Source: JALZUE01 sp051251725
GTDB lineage: Bacteria > Pseudomonadota > Gammaproteobacteria > Enterobacterales > Alteromonadaceae
NCBI GenBank assembly: GCA_051251725.1
Contig: JBPOFN010000011.1
Span: forward strand, 52,170 to 116,169
Direction of reading: 5' to 3'
DNA length: 64,000 nt
The notes beneath the pieces are model-generated. The model saw only the letters and a list, made by a program, of their open reading frames with translations. It was not told the DNA's origin and searched no databases. The stretch's first letter is position 1. Each line of letters begins with the position of its first letter. A program made the translations under genes and the position numbers. Below, in pieces: positions 38,152-47,761 of this stretch.

Positions 38152-40266
38152 ATGAAAAAAAAGCTTTTTATACTAAGTAGTTTAGCTGTTGCAATTAGCA
38201 CTAACCTTCAAGCGCAAGAAGTTAACGAACATATTATTGTTACCGGTAGTCGCGCTATTGAAAATATTGATGAAGTACCAGGTTCAATAACCGTTATTGG
38301 CAAAAAAGCACTTACCCAACAACTTAAAATATCGTCTGATATTCAAAGTATTTTAGCATTGCATGTCCCTGGTATTAGCTCTTCAACTGGTACCTCAAGT
38401 AACTTTGGCCAAACCTTAAGAGGCCGCGCTGCACTTGTGATGATTGACGGTGTGCCGCAATCAACGCCGCTTAGAAATGGTTCACTTGGGATGAAAACGT
38501 TAGATCCAAGCGTAATAGAACGCATTGAGGTGATACAAGGTGCCACCTCAATTTATGGTAATGGCGCTGCCGGTGGCATTATTAATTACATCACCAAAAA
38601 AGCGAATGATAAAGGTGCCTTTAATTTAGATACTAGTCTTTCAACACGTTTCAGCGCGGTTAAAGTAGATGACTCTATCGGTGAAAAAATCACATCAACT
38701 GCTAGCGGAACGCTGGACGATTTAAGTTATGTGGTTAGTTTAAGTCTTGAAAAAAACGGTATTTTACGCGACGGTGAAGGTGATGCGCTTGGCACACAAT
38801 ATGGATTGTCTGAAGGTAAAACGAATAACTATTTTGCTAAAGTAGGCTATCAAGTTGATAACGATAAAAGCTTAGGATTTACTTACAACTATTATAAATC
38901 TCAACAAAATAGTGATTGGATTGATGTTATTGGTGACATCAACAAAGGTGAAAAAACTTATGCGATAAACGATCCAGACAATCGTCCATTTAATGCCGCA
39001 CCACAAGGGCCGCGCGGTAATCACAACGTCCAGTTAAAATATAGCGACGCTAACATATTCACTAATACTCAACTTGATCTTGATGCTTATCAGCAAACCA
39101 TTGAGAACGTTTTTTTCTATTCAACGCGTTTAGGTAATGTTGACTTAGGTGTTGAAGGCGGACAGTCGTTAATTAAATCAGATAAAAAAGGGCTAAGAGC
39201 AACCTTAAATACCAATGTTGAATTAGGTGAAAATATTGACGCTACTTTCATTTATGGTATTGATGCTCTTAACGACATTACTTCACAACCACTAGTTGAT
39301 GGTCGTATCTGGGTGCCCGAAATGGACATGGATAATCTGGCTGCATTCTTTCAAAGTAAATGGATTATAAACGACGATATCATTGTAAAAGCAGGACTTC
39401 GTAAAGAAAGCATTGATATTACGGTTGCTAATTACAACACCTTAAAATTATGTACTAGCCCAACCGTTTGCTCAGTGCCGTTAGCGGTTACTGGCGGAAC
39501 TATAGATTTTGACGCAACCACTTATAACCTTGGCTTACGTTATAATGCCAACGAAAAATTCAGTCCTTATATTAGTTATTCTGAAGGTGCCGATATTCCA
39601 GACTTGGGTTCATTACTTCGCTCAGCAACGGTTGAAGACATCGCGTTAATTCAAACACAAGCTGCAATTGTTAAAAATATTGAAGCTGGTTTTGTTAGTC
39701 AATTTCAGCGCTTACGTTTTGAATTATTAGCCTACCGTAGCCGTTCTGATTTAGGTTCAAAAAGTGTTTTAGATGTAAATACCGGTATTTATATTACTAA
39801 CCGCGCGCCGCAAAAAGTATGGGGCTATGAAGGTGTTGTCAGTTATCAGCTGGCAAATGATCTCGATATCCATGCCACTTATGGTTATGTTGAAGGTAAA
39901 CATACCTTAACCGATGAATATATTGGTGGTCGTCAAATTAGCGCACCCAAAGGCACGGTAGTTACCAATTGGCGTCCAAGTGACAATGCCCAATTATCCT
40001 TAAGCTATATACATGTTGGTGATCGTGCACGCTTTGAAAGAGATGCAGCAGGTAATTATTCTGGCGATGAGGGCGCAATAAAAGGCTATAACATTGTTAA
40101 TGTTAGCGGCAGTTATGACTTTAATAACTGGTCTGTTTTTGCCGGTGTTGAAAACTTATTGAACAAAGATTATTTCCCTGCTCGTTCACAAGCACTAACT
40201 TATACTGCCTTTAATGTGAAAGGCGTTGGCACGACCGTCAACTTAGGTGTTAGGTTTTCACTATAA
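38152..40266 (+). CDS. TonB-dependent outer-membrane receptor (siderophore type)
   Basis: The 704-residue protein has a signal peptide (about residues 1-22), a TonB-box-like EHIIVTGSR, a plug domain (GSITVIG, MIDGVPQ, RIEVIQGATSIYGNGAAGG, ending near residue 150) and a C-terminal beta barrel ending in the typical aromatic residue (VNLGVRFSL). The Fur-like element upstream and a PepSY gene downstream suggest uptake of a ferric siderophore. The exact ligand cannot be read from the sequence. Confidence 0.93.
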   Translation: MKKKLFILSSLAVAISTNLQAQEVNEHIIVTGSRAIENIDEVPGSITVIGKKALTQQLKISSDIQSILALHVPGISSSTGTSSNFGQTLRGRAALVMIDGVPQSTPLRNGSLGMKTLDPSVIERIEVIQGATSIYGNGAAGGIINYITKKANDKGAFNLDTSLSTRFSAVKVDDSIGEKITSTASGTLDDLSYVVSLSLEKNGILRDGEGDALGTQYGLSEGKTNNYFAKVGYQVDNDKSLGFTYNYYKSQQNSDWIDVIGDINKGEKTYAINDPDNRPFNAAPQGPRGNHNVQLKYSDANIFTNTQLDLDAYQQTIENVFFYSTRLGNVDLGVEGGQSLIKSDKKGLRATLNTNVELGENIDATFIYGIDALNDITSQPLVDGRIWVPEMDMDNLAAFFQSKWIINDDIIVKAGLRKESIDITVANYNTLKLCTSPTVCSVPLAVTGGTIDFDATTYNLGLRYNANEKFSPYISYSEGADIPDLGSLLRSATVEDIALIQTQAAIVKNIEAGFVSQFQRLRFELLAYRSRSDLGSKSVLDVNTGIYITNRAPQKVWGYEGVVSYQLANDLDIHATYGYVEGKHTLTDEYIGGRQISAPKGTVVTNWRPSDNAQLSLSYIHVGDRARFERDAAGNYSGDEGAIKGYNIVNVSGSYDFNNWSVFAGVENLLNKDYFPARSQALTYTAFNVKGVGTTVNLGVRFSL

Positions 40267-40313
40267 ATAATTTTTGCTTTGTTTAATGTGTTTTTCAATT
40301 TAAAACTGACTTA

Positions 40314-40346
40314 ATGCAGAAATAACACACGCTGTTATTTCTGCAT
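40314..40346 (+). promoter_or_regulatory. Perfect 14-bp hairpin that includes the PepSY start codon
   Basis: The arms AATGCAGAAATAACA (from 40313, pairing from 40314) and TGTTATTTCTGCAT form a perfect 14-bp stem with a 5-base loop (40328-40332). The right arm ends at 40346, inside the ATG at 40345-40347. No T run follows, so it is not a classic terminator. It could hold back translation of the PepSY gene or end the receptor mRNA. Confidence 0.65.
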
Positions 40347-41532
40347 GTTTGTATGGGTAGATAAGCTATTGTTTAAGTTCTGGTTAAAACGCGGCCATTT
40401 ATTTTTGGCTTTGATAAGTGGTGTTTTTCTTATTAATATTGGACTATCTGGCGCGCTATTATTATTTGCTAAAGATATCCAAAACTTTATAAACCCACAA
40501 TATTGGTTAATTGAAAACCCGCATGAACATTCTCCACAATTAAAGCCATTACCTTTATCAGTATTAATTGAAAAAATTGAAGATAAAACGAAAGAAAAAA
40601 TATCAGTTATTGAATTACCAGAGCAAGCAGATCACGTTTGGCAGGCTCAACTAAGTAATAAAATGGTAGTTAATTTTAACCCTTATAATGCCGACATTGT
40701 ATTAACACACCGTTTTTACGACACCTTTTATGGTTTTATTATGGCATGGCATCGTTGGTTGCTTTACCGTAATAGCGATAATGAAACCCCCATGCAGGTT
40801 ATCGTGGCATCGACGGCAGCATTGTTTATTTTACAAATAATGCTGGGATTTTATCTTTGGATAAAACCTAAACATCGATTGAAACGATTGAAAATAAACA
40901 GCAAAGCCAAGTTAAAAGTAAAACTTTACCAATTACATGGCAGCTTAGGTGTGTTGTTCACTTTTCCTTTAATCCTCATTGCCTTTTCAGGTATAACTTT
41001 TTATTGGCCGCAGCCAACAAAAGCAATTGTGCAAGGGCTAACAGGAAGTGAAGTTGAGCAAGGGAATTATCAATATAAAGCAGGCCCGGCGAACACTAAA
41101 ACTGAAGTTGCAGTTGAAAATATAACCTCAGCGATAACGACGGATGCAGCTAATAACACCAACAAGTTAGATATCGCTTATCAAAACGGCTTAACAAGTT
41201 TAACTAATAGTCATGTCTTTCGTATTTACCTACCGAATAACAAAAGTGAGGTATTGCGCCTTAGAATGCAAACCCAGACCGAAAGCCACGCTAATAGTTG
41301 GGTCTGGGTTAATACGCAAACCGGTAAAGTATTAAATGTTTTTAATGCCGGAGCGGCATCTTTAGCAACGCGAGTGTGGAACTTTCGTTATAAGTTTCAT
41401 ATCGGCGAATTTATCGCTTTTCCTATTAAATTACTGTGGTTTTGTTTTAGTTTATTACCTATTTTTTTCGTCGGCTCAGGTCTATATATGTGGTTAAAAC
41501 GTAAGCGATTTAAAAGCAGGGCACTTAGCTAG
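40345..41532 (+). CDS. PepSY-associated transmembrane protein
   Basis: The 395-residue inner-membrane protein has four main helices (about 20-42, 140-165, 190-215 and 350-375), with periplasmic PepSY domains between them and a basic C terminus. Family members are commonly encoded beside TonB-dependent siderophore receptors and are thought to take part in iron reduction or release. Here it lies 78 bases after such a receptor. The annotated ATG is buried in a hairpin without a ribosome site, so the start is uncertain. The end overlaps the convergent recombinase gene by four bases. Confidence 0.88.
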   Translation: MFVWVDKLLFKFWLKRGHLFLALISGVFLINIGLSGALLLFAKDIQNFINPQYWLIENPHEHSPQLKPLPLSVLIEKIEDKTKEKISVIELPEQADHVWQAQLSNKMVVNFNPYNADIVLTHRFYDTFYGFIMAWHRWLLYRNSDNETPMQVIVASTAALFILQIMLGFYLWIKPKHRLKRLKINSKAKLKVKLYQLHGSLGVLFTFPLILIAFSGITFYWPQPTKAIVQGLTGSEVEQGNYQYKAGPANTKTEVAVENITSAITTDAANNTNKLDIAYQNGLTSLTNSHVFRIYLPNNKSEVLRLRMQTQTESHANSWVWVNTQTGKVLNVFNAGAASLATRVWNFRYKFHIGEFIAFPIKLLWFCFSLLPIFFVGSGLYMWLKRKRFKSRALS

Positions 41533-42767
41533 TTAACCTTACGGCGTTTACCGCTTGCCGCTCTTTGTTTGTTTTCACTTTGGACATAAATAGTATCTGT
41601 TGTTGCCATACTCGCATGGCCAAGATCTTCAGAAACATCTTTTAACGGACGGCCACGTTCAATCTCCATACTTGCGCCGGTATGACGAAGCCAATGTGTA
41701 GTTGCTTCTTTTAGTTTTAAGGCTTTGTTTTCACCTTCAACTTGTCGCATTTTAGCGTAGGCATGATCAAAAATATCTTGTACCAATCGGCGTAAATGGC
41801 GTGTTGTCATACCGCCTTGACCGCGTATTTTCTCTACTAAAACGGTGTTTTCTCCATTGGTTGGAAATAACGATAAACCACGAGCAAGCCGATAGCGCTG
41901 GAGAAACGGTAAAAAATCGGTTGGCACGGTAATATCACGTAACTTACGGCCTTTACCAAAAACTTTTAACCACCAGTTTTCGTCTTCATCTAACCAGAAA
42001 TGGCCCATAACCGGTGACCAAGTATCGCGTTCTGATAATTCAGAAATCCGCAGAAACAATGTTTTAAGGGTCGCAACGACAAATAAATTACGTTCATAGT
42101 CAGGATTTTCATCTGCTTTTTCTACCGCGACATCTAAGACATATTGCCATTGCATGCCGGTTAAGCGTTTAATGTCTTTAACTTGCGCGTCAGTAATGAA
42201 GTGTTTGCAATCTTTCTTAGCAATTTGCGCTGGGTTACCATAACAAATTTCTTCTGACATCAGATAATTATAAAATACGATAATAGCCGTAAACATCGAC
42301 GTTAACGTTTGCTGGGATGGTCGATACTTTTTTTTATCGATGACTGAGTCTTTATTACTTTTAGGTGCTTGAATTTTATATGGCCGCCAAAATTCATTCG
42401 CAACTAAATAACCATTAGCCATTTTGAAACGTTCTTGGTTATGAGTGCCAATCCAGTTTACATCTGGCTGCCAACAGAAATCGGCATATTCTAAAATGTC
42501 ATTTTTTCTAAGTTCATCAATTGGCGACTTTTTAATAATGAACGACCATAAGATAAAGCGTTCAATTTCATTTCTAAAGCGATCATACGTATGAACAGAT
42601 TTATTACGGCCGGTAAAAGTTAAAAACGATTTTCCCCAATGGTATTGTTTAAGCCACCAGGCATCGTTAGCTTTAAACATGGCATCTAATTCAGCAAAGT
42701 CATCAAGTTCAAGATCAATAAGTTCTGAATAAACTGAATATAAAGGCGTTGGCTTAGTAAGTTTCAT
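41529..42767 (-). CDS. Tyrosine-family site-specific recombinase
   Basis: The 412-residue protein has an N-terminal core-binding region (about 70-200) and a C-terminal catalytic domain with the tyrosine-recombinase residues R240 (FLRISEL), H358 and R361 (HWLRH), H384 (LGHAS) and Y394 (IYVQ). All catalytic residues are present, so activity is likely. It is longer than XerC/D and not the integron IntI type, since no extra IntI motif region is apparent. No phage, transposition or excisionase gene accompanies it. The target site is unknown; an inverted repeat lies in its upstream region. Confidence 0.9.
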   Translation of the reverse strand: MKLTKPTPLYSVYSELIDLELDDFAELDAMFKANDAWWLKQYHWGKSFLTFTGRNKSVHTYDRFRNEIERFILWSFIIKKSPIDELRKNDILEYADFCWQPDVNWIGTHNQERFKMANGYLVANEFWRPYKIQAPKSNKDSVIDKKKYRPSQQTLTSMFTAIIVFYNYLMSEEICYGNPAQIAKKDCKHFITDAQVKDIKRLTGMQWQYVLDVAVEKADENPDYERNLFVVATLKTLFLRISELSERDTWSPVMGHFWLDEDENWWLKVFGKGRKLRDITVPTDFLPFLQRYRLARGLSLFPTNGENTVLVEKIRGQGGMTTRHLRRLVQDIFDHAYAKMRQVEGENKALKLKEATTHWLRHTGASMEIERGRPLKDVSEDLGHASMATTDTIYVQSENKQRAASGKRRKVN

Positions 42768-42823
42768 ATATTGATTAATAGTAGTGATTATCGCTATAAA
42801 GACACTTTAACGCACCATACTCA

Positions 42824-42855
42824 CTATGTCCAATACTAAATAGTATCGGACATAG
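42824..42855. promoter_or_regulatory. Near-perfect 15-bp inverted repeat upstream of the recombinase
   Basis: The arms CTATGTCCAATACTA (42824-42838) and TAGTATCGGACATAG (42841-42855) match at 14 of 15 positions around a 2-base centre. They lie 57 bases upstream of the recombinase start. This could be an operator or the recombinase's own binding site. The rest of the gap 42768-43061 is AT-rich and holds no gene I can support. Confidence 0.65.
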
Positions 42856-43061
42856 CGGGGTGTATATTTGCTTGGGTTGTTCTGCTTGTGGTTAGCTTAT
42901 TAATAAAAAATACAACTATAGTTAAATTGTCTTTATAGATAGGTCTTGGTTTTTTATTAAATATCGATTTTTCATATTTATTCAATAAGAGGATCATAGG
43001 TTTAACTGTTCTTTTATTAATCAATTTTGCTTAGCATATCAACTTGATGAAATAGATCATC

Positions 43062-43409
43062 TTATTGATCAAACTCAGTAACATGCAAAAGTTCTCCTGA
43101 TGGTCCCGTTAAATAAATTACTTTACCCCAAGGCTCTTGTTTAATTGGCTGGTATTTAATATCGAAATTTTGTAACTTTTCAATAACATCAAAGGCTTCA
43201 TTAATATCTTCGACCCAAAGCTGAAGCATTAAGTTACGGGCATAACTTTCGTTATTTAAGCTACTCAGAAAAAAAGTACAACTGCCATTTTCAAATATAG
43301 TTAGTTGCTCAGAAGCTTGTTCCATTTTAAAGCCTAGTGCTAAGTAAAATGATTTAGATATTTCATAATTATTACTTGGGATAAACACTCGAATATCTTT
43401 AACTTTCAT
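43062..43409 (-). CDS. VOC-superfamily (glyoxalase/bleomycin-resistance fold) protein
   Basis: The 115-residue protein is a single VOC module pair (MKVKDIRVFIPSNNYEIS, then EPWGKVIYLTGPSGELLHVTEF). Length fits the small glyoxalase-like proteins that act as dimers. An AAGGAAA ribosome site lies close to the ATG. The family includes metal-dependent lyases, dioxygenases and drug-binding proteins; the substrate is not evident and neighbours give no hint. Confidence 0.85.
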   Translation of the reverse strand: MKVKDIRVFIPSNNYEISKSFYLALGFKMEQASEQLTIFENGSCTFFLSSLNNESYARNLMLQLWVEDINEAFDVIEKLQNFDIKYQPIKQEPWGKVIYLTGPSGELLHVTEFDQ

Positions 43410-43586
43410 GTCGTTTCCTTATCCTTTTCTGAATAGCCACTCAAGTATCAATAATAAACTATTAATAATCCAATCCGTAACTAGAAACCGCTGTATCACT
43501 ATTATCAAGTGCTTCATATCTAGTACTTGAAGCATTAATCGACATAAATAATATGTAATACAAACGGTTATAATCTATTCAATTTA

Positions 43587-44927
43587 TTATAACAACACCA
43601 GTGAACCTAGCCCTAAAAAGGCAACAAAACCAACAATGTCAGTAACGGTAGTTAAAATTACTGAACCTGATAAAGCCGGATCTATTTTTAGTTTGTCTAA
43701 TAAAATTGGAATAAATACACCGGCCAAAGCTGCTGCAATAATATTAAGTAAAATGGCAATACCAATCACTACGCCAATTAAAGGATCGCTAAACCAAACA
43801 GAAACGATTATCCCGATTACCATCGCCCAAATTATCCCGTTTAAGCCCCCTACTTTTAGCTCTTTAACCAACAAGGCTGTGGAGTTGGCCGAGTTAACTT
43901 GTTTTAATGCTAAGCCGCGAATAATTAACGTTAGGGTTTGGCTACCTGAAATCCCCCCCATACTAGCAACAATTGGCATTAATACCGCTAAAGCGACAAC
44001 TTGTTGTAGTGTTGCTTCAAATATTCCGATAAAGGCACTGGCTAAAAAGGCAGTTAATAAATTAATGCCTAACCAAATAGCCCGAGCTTTTGCGCTTTTT
44101 CTAACCGGTGAAAATAAATCTTCGTCTTCATCCATACCGGCAGTTGCCATCATTTGGCGTTCATAATATTCCAGCGAAAGTTCACTCGCGGTGGTAATAT
44201 CAATCCGCCCTACCATTTTGTTATTGGCATCTATCACAGGGAGCGCGGCATAACCTGATAACAACACTTCTTTTGCCGCAACTTGACAGGTTTCTTGTGC
44301 TGATATCACCGGGAAGTCGTCTAAAGAAATATCTGCCAACGGTAAATGCTCAGGCAAACCAAATAACTTACCAATAGGCACGGCTTCTGAGAAGTCGCCG
44401 GTCCGATTAACTAAAAAAATGGTGTCGGTATGACGCGGCATTTCACGGCGAATTAGTCTAATACCGTCTCTAACTTTGGCGTTGATAGGTAAGACTAAAA
44501 ATTCGTGTGAAACCCAGTGACCAACTTGTTCTTCACCATATTCTTTTGCCTGTGAGAAATACTGGCGCTGAACTTTATCCATGGCAGCATAAGCTTTTTC
44601 AAGCAATTTTGCCGGCAGTGAATCAGCTAATTCTAATAAGTCTTCCGCTTCAATATCATTAAAAAGGCGGTCTAGCTCATCAGCTTCTGTCGCTTCAATC
44701 AAAATTTCACGCGGGTCATTACGCATTGCAATCAGTACAGCCAGTTTTTTGTGCTCAGCTAATGTTTGCCACAACGAAATACGTTCTTCAATCGGTAAAG
44801 ACTCTAACAATAACGCTGTTTCTATATCGTCAGCCTGGGCAATCCGTGTGCTTATCTCTGGCGTAATAATGTCATCATCAGAAGAGTTGATAACATCTTT
44901 AATTAAATTTGCTAAGGGGTCTGACAT
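43587..44927 (-). CDS. mgtE: Magnesium transporter MgtE
   Basis: Cytoplasmic N domain (about residues 1-125), two CBS domains (about 130-255) that sense Mg2+, and a C-terminal five-helix channel domain (about 275-446). The GISGSQTLTLIIRG segment and a C-terminal pore helix with DPALSGSVILTTVTD are typical. The start is placed at 44927 (MSDPLANLIKD), which has a GGCGG ribosome-like stretch 7 bases upstream. The frame remains open to 44984, but that extension is AT-rich and unlike MgtE. This gives 446 residues, a normal length. Confidence 0.93.
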   Translation of the reverse strand: MSDPLANLIKDVINSSDDDIITPEISTRIAQADDIETALLLESLPIEERISLWQTLAEHKKLAVLIAMRNDPREILIEATEADELDRLFNDIEAEDLLELADSLPAKLLEKAYAAMDKVQRQYFSQAKEYGEEQVGHWVSHEFLVLPINAKVRDGIRLIRREMPRHTDTIFLVNRTGDFSEAVPIGKLFGLPEHLPLADISLDDFPVISAQETCQVAAKEVLLSGYAALPVIDANNKMVGRIDITTASELSLEYYERQMMATAGMDEDEDLFSPVRKSAKARAIWLGINLLTAFLASAFIGIFEATLQQVVALAVLMPIVASMGGISGSQTLTLIIRGLALKQVNSANSTALLVKELKVGGLNGIIWAMVIGIIVSVWFSDPLIGVVIGIAILLNIIAAALAGVFIPILLDKLKIDPALSGSVILTTVTDIVGFVAFLGLGSLVLL

Positions 44928-45090
44928 ATACACCGCCATGGGTTGAAAAATGTAATTTAATGAAAACCTTAATGACGCTATCAAAAACTAATATGCGACA
45001 AAAGTAAAATAGTTTGTGACTTATTGTGATTACTTGCCGTCTATATCACCAATCGCCTATAAAGGCGCTCATGGATCAGGGGTTACACAA

Positions 45091-46557
45091 ATGAAAAAAT
45101 CAATATTAAGTATTAGTTTAGCTATGGCTTTATTAGGTGGTTGTGCCACTAGCCCAACACTTAGCGAATCAGACATCTTTCAGCAATTTCCAAATGTTCG
45201 TGAAGCAAATATGCTGCTTGAAAAAGCTAACAGTGAAAACTTAGCGTTTTTCGCGCCAGAGCAAATGAAAGAAACTCAGCGACTTTACGATAACGCATTA
45301 AAAGATGCTAAATCGGGTAAAAATGCGCGCCAACAGGCTGAACAAGCAGTTGCTAGTGCTAAAGCGGCTAGAGCGCAGTCAGATAAAGCTAAATACACTT
45401 TTGAAACTGTGTTGAAAGCGCGTGAAAAAGCGTTAAAAGTTAATGCCTCGACAGTTGCACCAGAAGAATTTAAAGCGGTTGAAGCAAACTTTGCCAAGTC
45501 TATTGCGCAACTTGAGTCAGGTCAAGATGCAAAAGCTAAACGCGATATTGAAGCATTGAAAAATCAATATTTAGCGATTGAATTAAAAGCGCTGAAAAAA
45601 AATATGTTGGACTTTGCACAGCAAGCTGTCGCTAAAGCAGAAAAATCTAATTTAGATGATATAGCGCCAAGAACCGTAGCACAGGCAAAAGACGAGTTAA
45701 AACTAGCCGTTGATACCTTAGAAGTTAACCGTACTGATACGGCGAAAGCTAACGTTCATTCAAACCGCGCAATTTGGTTAATTAAACAAGCTGAAGGTAT
45801 TGCTGATATTCATGCGTATTTCGACAATGCAGACTTTGATGAGGAGCAGAAAATATTATGGTACCAAGAACAATTAAGTACAGTTGTAGCCCCTTTTAAT
45901 GATGCTGTGCAGTATAACAATACCAATAAAGAAGTTGTTTCAGGTTTACGCCAACAAGCAATGGTACTGGTCAATAATAACAAATCGTTAACAGCGAATT
46001 TGAGCAATGCCCAAGCGCAAGTTCAAACAATCACTACTGAGTCACAAACCAGAGCGACTAAACTTGAACGTGATAAAACTGAAGCGTTAATGCAAGCGAA
46101 AGTTCAACGTGAAAAAGAGTTAGCGCTTAAAAAAGCTGATGATGAACGTTTCGCTGCGGTGCAATCAATGTTTACTGAAAAAGAAGCAACGGTTTATCGT
46201 CAACGTGACAATGTTTTAATTCGCGCCCAAGGTTTCTCGTTTAAATCGGGTGGCAGTGAAATTGAATCGTCAAATTTTGTGATGTTAAACAAAATTACCG
46301 ATGCGATAAAACGCTTTCCAAATGCGGCAGTCGTTGTTTCTGGTCATACCGATGCTACGGGTAGCGCTGAGCTAAACTTAGCTTTGTCTAAAGCACGTGC
46401 TGAAGTTGTTGCTAACTTTATTACCCAAGTAAGTGATATTGCTAGCGACCGAGTCACCTTTAACGGCTTTGGTAAAGATAAACCAGTTGCGTCGAACGAA
46501 ACGCCAGAAGGCCGCGCTGAAAATAGACGGGTAGAAATATTAATCGTTAATAAGTAG
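45091..46557 (+). CDS. OmpA-family outer-membrane lipoprotein with DUF4398-like helical domain
   Basis: The 488-residue protein begins MKKSILSISLAMALLGGC, a lipoprotein signal with lipid-modified C18. The ATG at 45091 has an AGGGG ribosome site 8 bases upstream; an upstream in-frame ATG at 45016 would place the signal peptide inside the protein. A long Ala/Lys/Glu-rich helical region (about 30-350, with DUF4398-like segments) precedes an OmpA peptidoglycan-binding domain (about 375-488, with SGHTDATGSAELN and RRVEILI). It probably links the outer membrane to the wall. A terminator follows. Confidence 0.9.
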   Translation: MKKSILSISLAMALLGGCATSPTLSESDIFQQFPNVREANMLLEKANSENLAFFAPEQMKETQRLYDNALKDAKSGKNARQQAEQAVASAKAARAQSDKAKYTFETVLKAREKALKVNASTVAPEEFKAVEANFAKSIAQLESGQDAKAKRDIEALKNQYLAIELKALKKNMLDFAQQAVAKAEKSNLDDIAPRTVAQAKDELKLAVDTLEVNRTDTAKANVHSNRAIWLIKQAEGIADIHAYFDNADFDEEQKILWYQEQLSTVVAPFNDAVQYNNTNKEVVSGLRQQAMVLVNNNKSLTANLSNAQAQVQTITTESQTRATKLERDKTEALMQAKVQREKELALKKADDERFAAVQSMFTEKEATVYRQRDNVLIRAQGFSFKSGGSEIESSNFVMLNKITDAIKRFPNAAVVVSGHTDATGSAELNLALSKARAEVVANFITQVSDIASDRVTFNGFGKDKPVASNETPEGRAENRRVEILIVNK

Positions 46558-46562
46558 TCGCT

Positions 46563-46592
46563 AAAACGCCCCAATTTCTGGGGCGTTTTTTC
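46563..46592 (+). terminator. Rho-independent terminator after the OmpA lipoprotein
   Basis: A perfect 11-bp stem AAAACGCCCCA/TGGGGCGTTTT with a 5-base loop and a T run lies 5 bases after the stop. Confidence 0.93.
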
Positions 46593-46608
46593 TATTTCGG
46601 AGTACGGC

Positions 46609-46917
46609 ATGAGTATCAACGAAGAAAAGCTAAAAACCCTTTGGACCGATGAACCAGAGCCACAAGATGATCAGCAAGCACTGGATAAGGTTTTAAATAA
46701 AACAACAAAAGTGGTTGCTGCTAAAGATGTAGCCAGTATTTTTGTCGGCTGGATTTGGGTGTTATTTCTTGGTTTTGGTGCTTCCGCTTATTCCGCCAAA
46801 AGACGATACGAATTACACCAACAAAAAAATAACAACAAGCGAAAGTCGCCATCGTCACCCGCTCACAATAAAATAGTGACCAGCGATAAACACAAGGGAG
46901 AGATTAATGAACATTAA
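46609..46917 (+). CDS. Small single-span membrane protein, first gene of an MscS-sigma operon
   Basis: The 102-residue protein has an acidic N-terminal half (about residues 1-45), one hydrophobic helix (about 46-62, SIFVGWIWVLFLGFGASAY) and a basic, Lys/Ser-rich C terminus. A CGGAG ribosome site precedes the ATG. Its end overlaps the mscS-like gene by 11 bases. The N-in single-span layout and the position in an operon with an ECF sigma factor make an anti-sigma-like role conceivable, but no anti-sigma domain is recognisable. Function unknown. Confidence 0.75.
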   Translation: MSINEEKLKTLWTDEPEPQDDQQALDKVLNKTTKVVAAKDVASIFVGWIWVLFLGFGASAYSAKRRYELHQQKNNNKRKSPSSPAHNKIVTSDKHKGEINEH

Positions 46918-47749
46918 TGCATGGACTCATTCATTTAGCGCAGCATTGTCAAAATTTTGGACTGAAATTGCCGGATTTTTACCTAACCTTATTGCCACCA
47001 TTTTGGTGGTGTTTATTGGTCTGTATATCTCAAAAACAGTGACTAAATGGCTTTCTAAACTAATCGAAAAATTTGGCTTTAATAACTTATGCCTGAAAAT
47101 AGGAATTGAAAAAGCACTTAAAACGCTCGGTTTTAAATCTACCTCGTCTGAATTACTTGGCAGTGTATTACATTTGTTTTTTGTCTTGATAATTCTTGTT
47201 ACGGCAGCAGAAACACTCGGCTTAGATAGACTATCAGCTATTCTAGATGATTTTGTTTTATATTTACCGAAAATTTTCGGCGCCATCGTTATTACGTTAA
47301 TTGGGCTTTTTATCGCTAAAACAGGGAAAACTCAAGTACAAACCTCACTTGAAAATTTAGGCGTAGAATATGGCTGCGCCGCGGGTCGAATGTTACAAAT
47401 GTTAGTGATCTTTATCACTTTCTCGTTAGTTATTGGCCAATTAGAATTAGAAACCGAATTACTCAATACAATTTTTACGGTTTTAATTGCAAGTTTAGGC
47501 GTCGCTTTAGCGCTTGCTTTAGGCTTAGGCACCAAAAGTATCGCCAATAGTATTGTTTCAGGTATCTACGCCAGAGAACAATTATTACCAGGTGATGAAA
47601 TTAAGTTTGATGGCTTTGTTGGTAACGTGGTGATGGTCAGTACGGTTAATACTTTGATCGAAAATAAAGATGGTGAACAATTAAGTATTCCAAATCAAGA
47701 ACTACTTACTCAAAAGTTTACTATCATTAGACTGGCAAGCAAACCATAA
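46907..47749 (+). CDS. Small-conductance mechanosensitive channel (MscS family)
   Basis: The 280-residue inner-membrane protein has about five predicted helices, the last being the Ala/Gly-rich pore helix (LGVALALALGLGTKSIANSI, about 200-220), followed by the beta domain (LLPGDEIKFDGFVGNVVMVS). The N-terminal TM_helix repeats place it in the MscS-like group with extra helices and a shortened cytoplasmic cage. It probably opens under hypo-osmotic stress. The overlap with the upstream gene and 12-base gap to the sigma factor show a single operon. Confidence 0.87.
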   Translation: MNINAWTHSFSAALSKFWTEIAGFLPNLIATILVVFIGLYISKTVTKWLSKLIEKFGFNNLCLKIGIEKALKTLGFKSTSSELLGSVLHLFFVLIILVTAAETLGLDRLSAILDDFVLYLPKIFGAIVITLIGLFIAKTGKTQVQTSLENLGVEYGCAAGRMLQMLVIFITFSLVIGQLELETELLNTIFTVLIASLGVALALALGLGTKSIANSIVSGIYAREQLLPGDEIKFDGFVGNVVMVSTVNTLIENKDGEQLSIPNQELLTQKFTIIRLASKP

Positions 47750-47761
47750 CGAGTAATAACC

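Noticed and set aside
41529..42767. Integron integrase or prophage
   Set aside because: No phage genes and no attI/attC nearby; its location about 18 kb left of the array and on the distal side does not fit an IntI, which should be at the right end.
42836..43024. Minus-strand reading frame of 62 codons upstream of the recombinase
   Set aside because: Low-complexity, basic, AT-driven sequence with no ribosome site; it overlaps the inverted repeat.
44928..44984. N-terminal extension of mgtE
   Set aside because: Sequence is unlike MgtE proteins and lacks a ribosome site; MSDPLANL at 44927 fits better.
45016..45090. N-terminal extension of the OmpA lipoprotein
   Set aside because: It would bury the lipoprotein signal 25 residues inside the protein; the ATG at 45091 has an AGGGG site.
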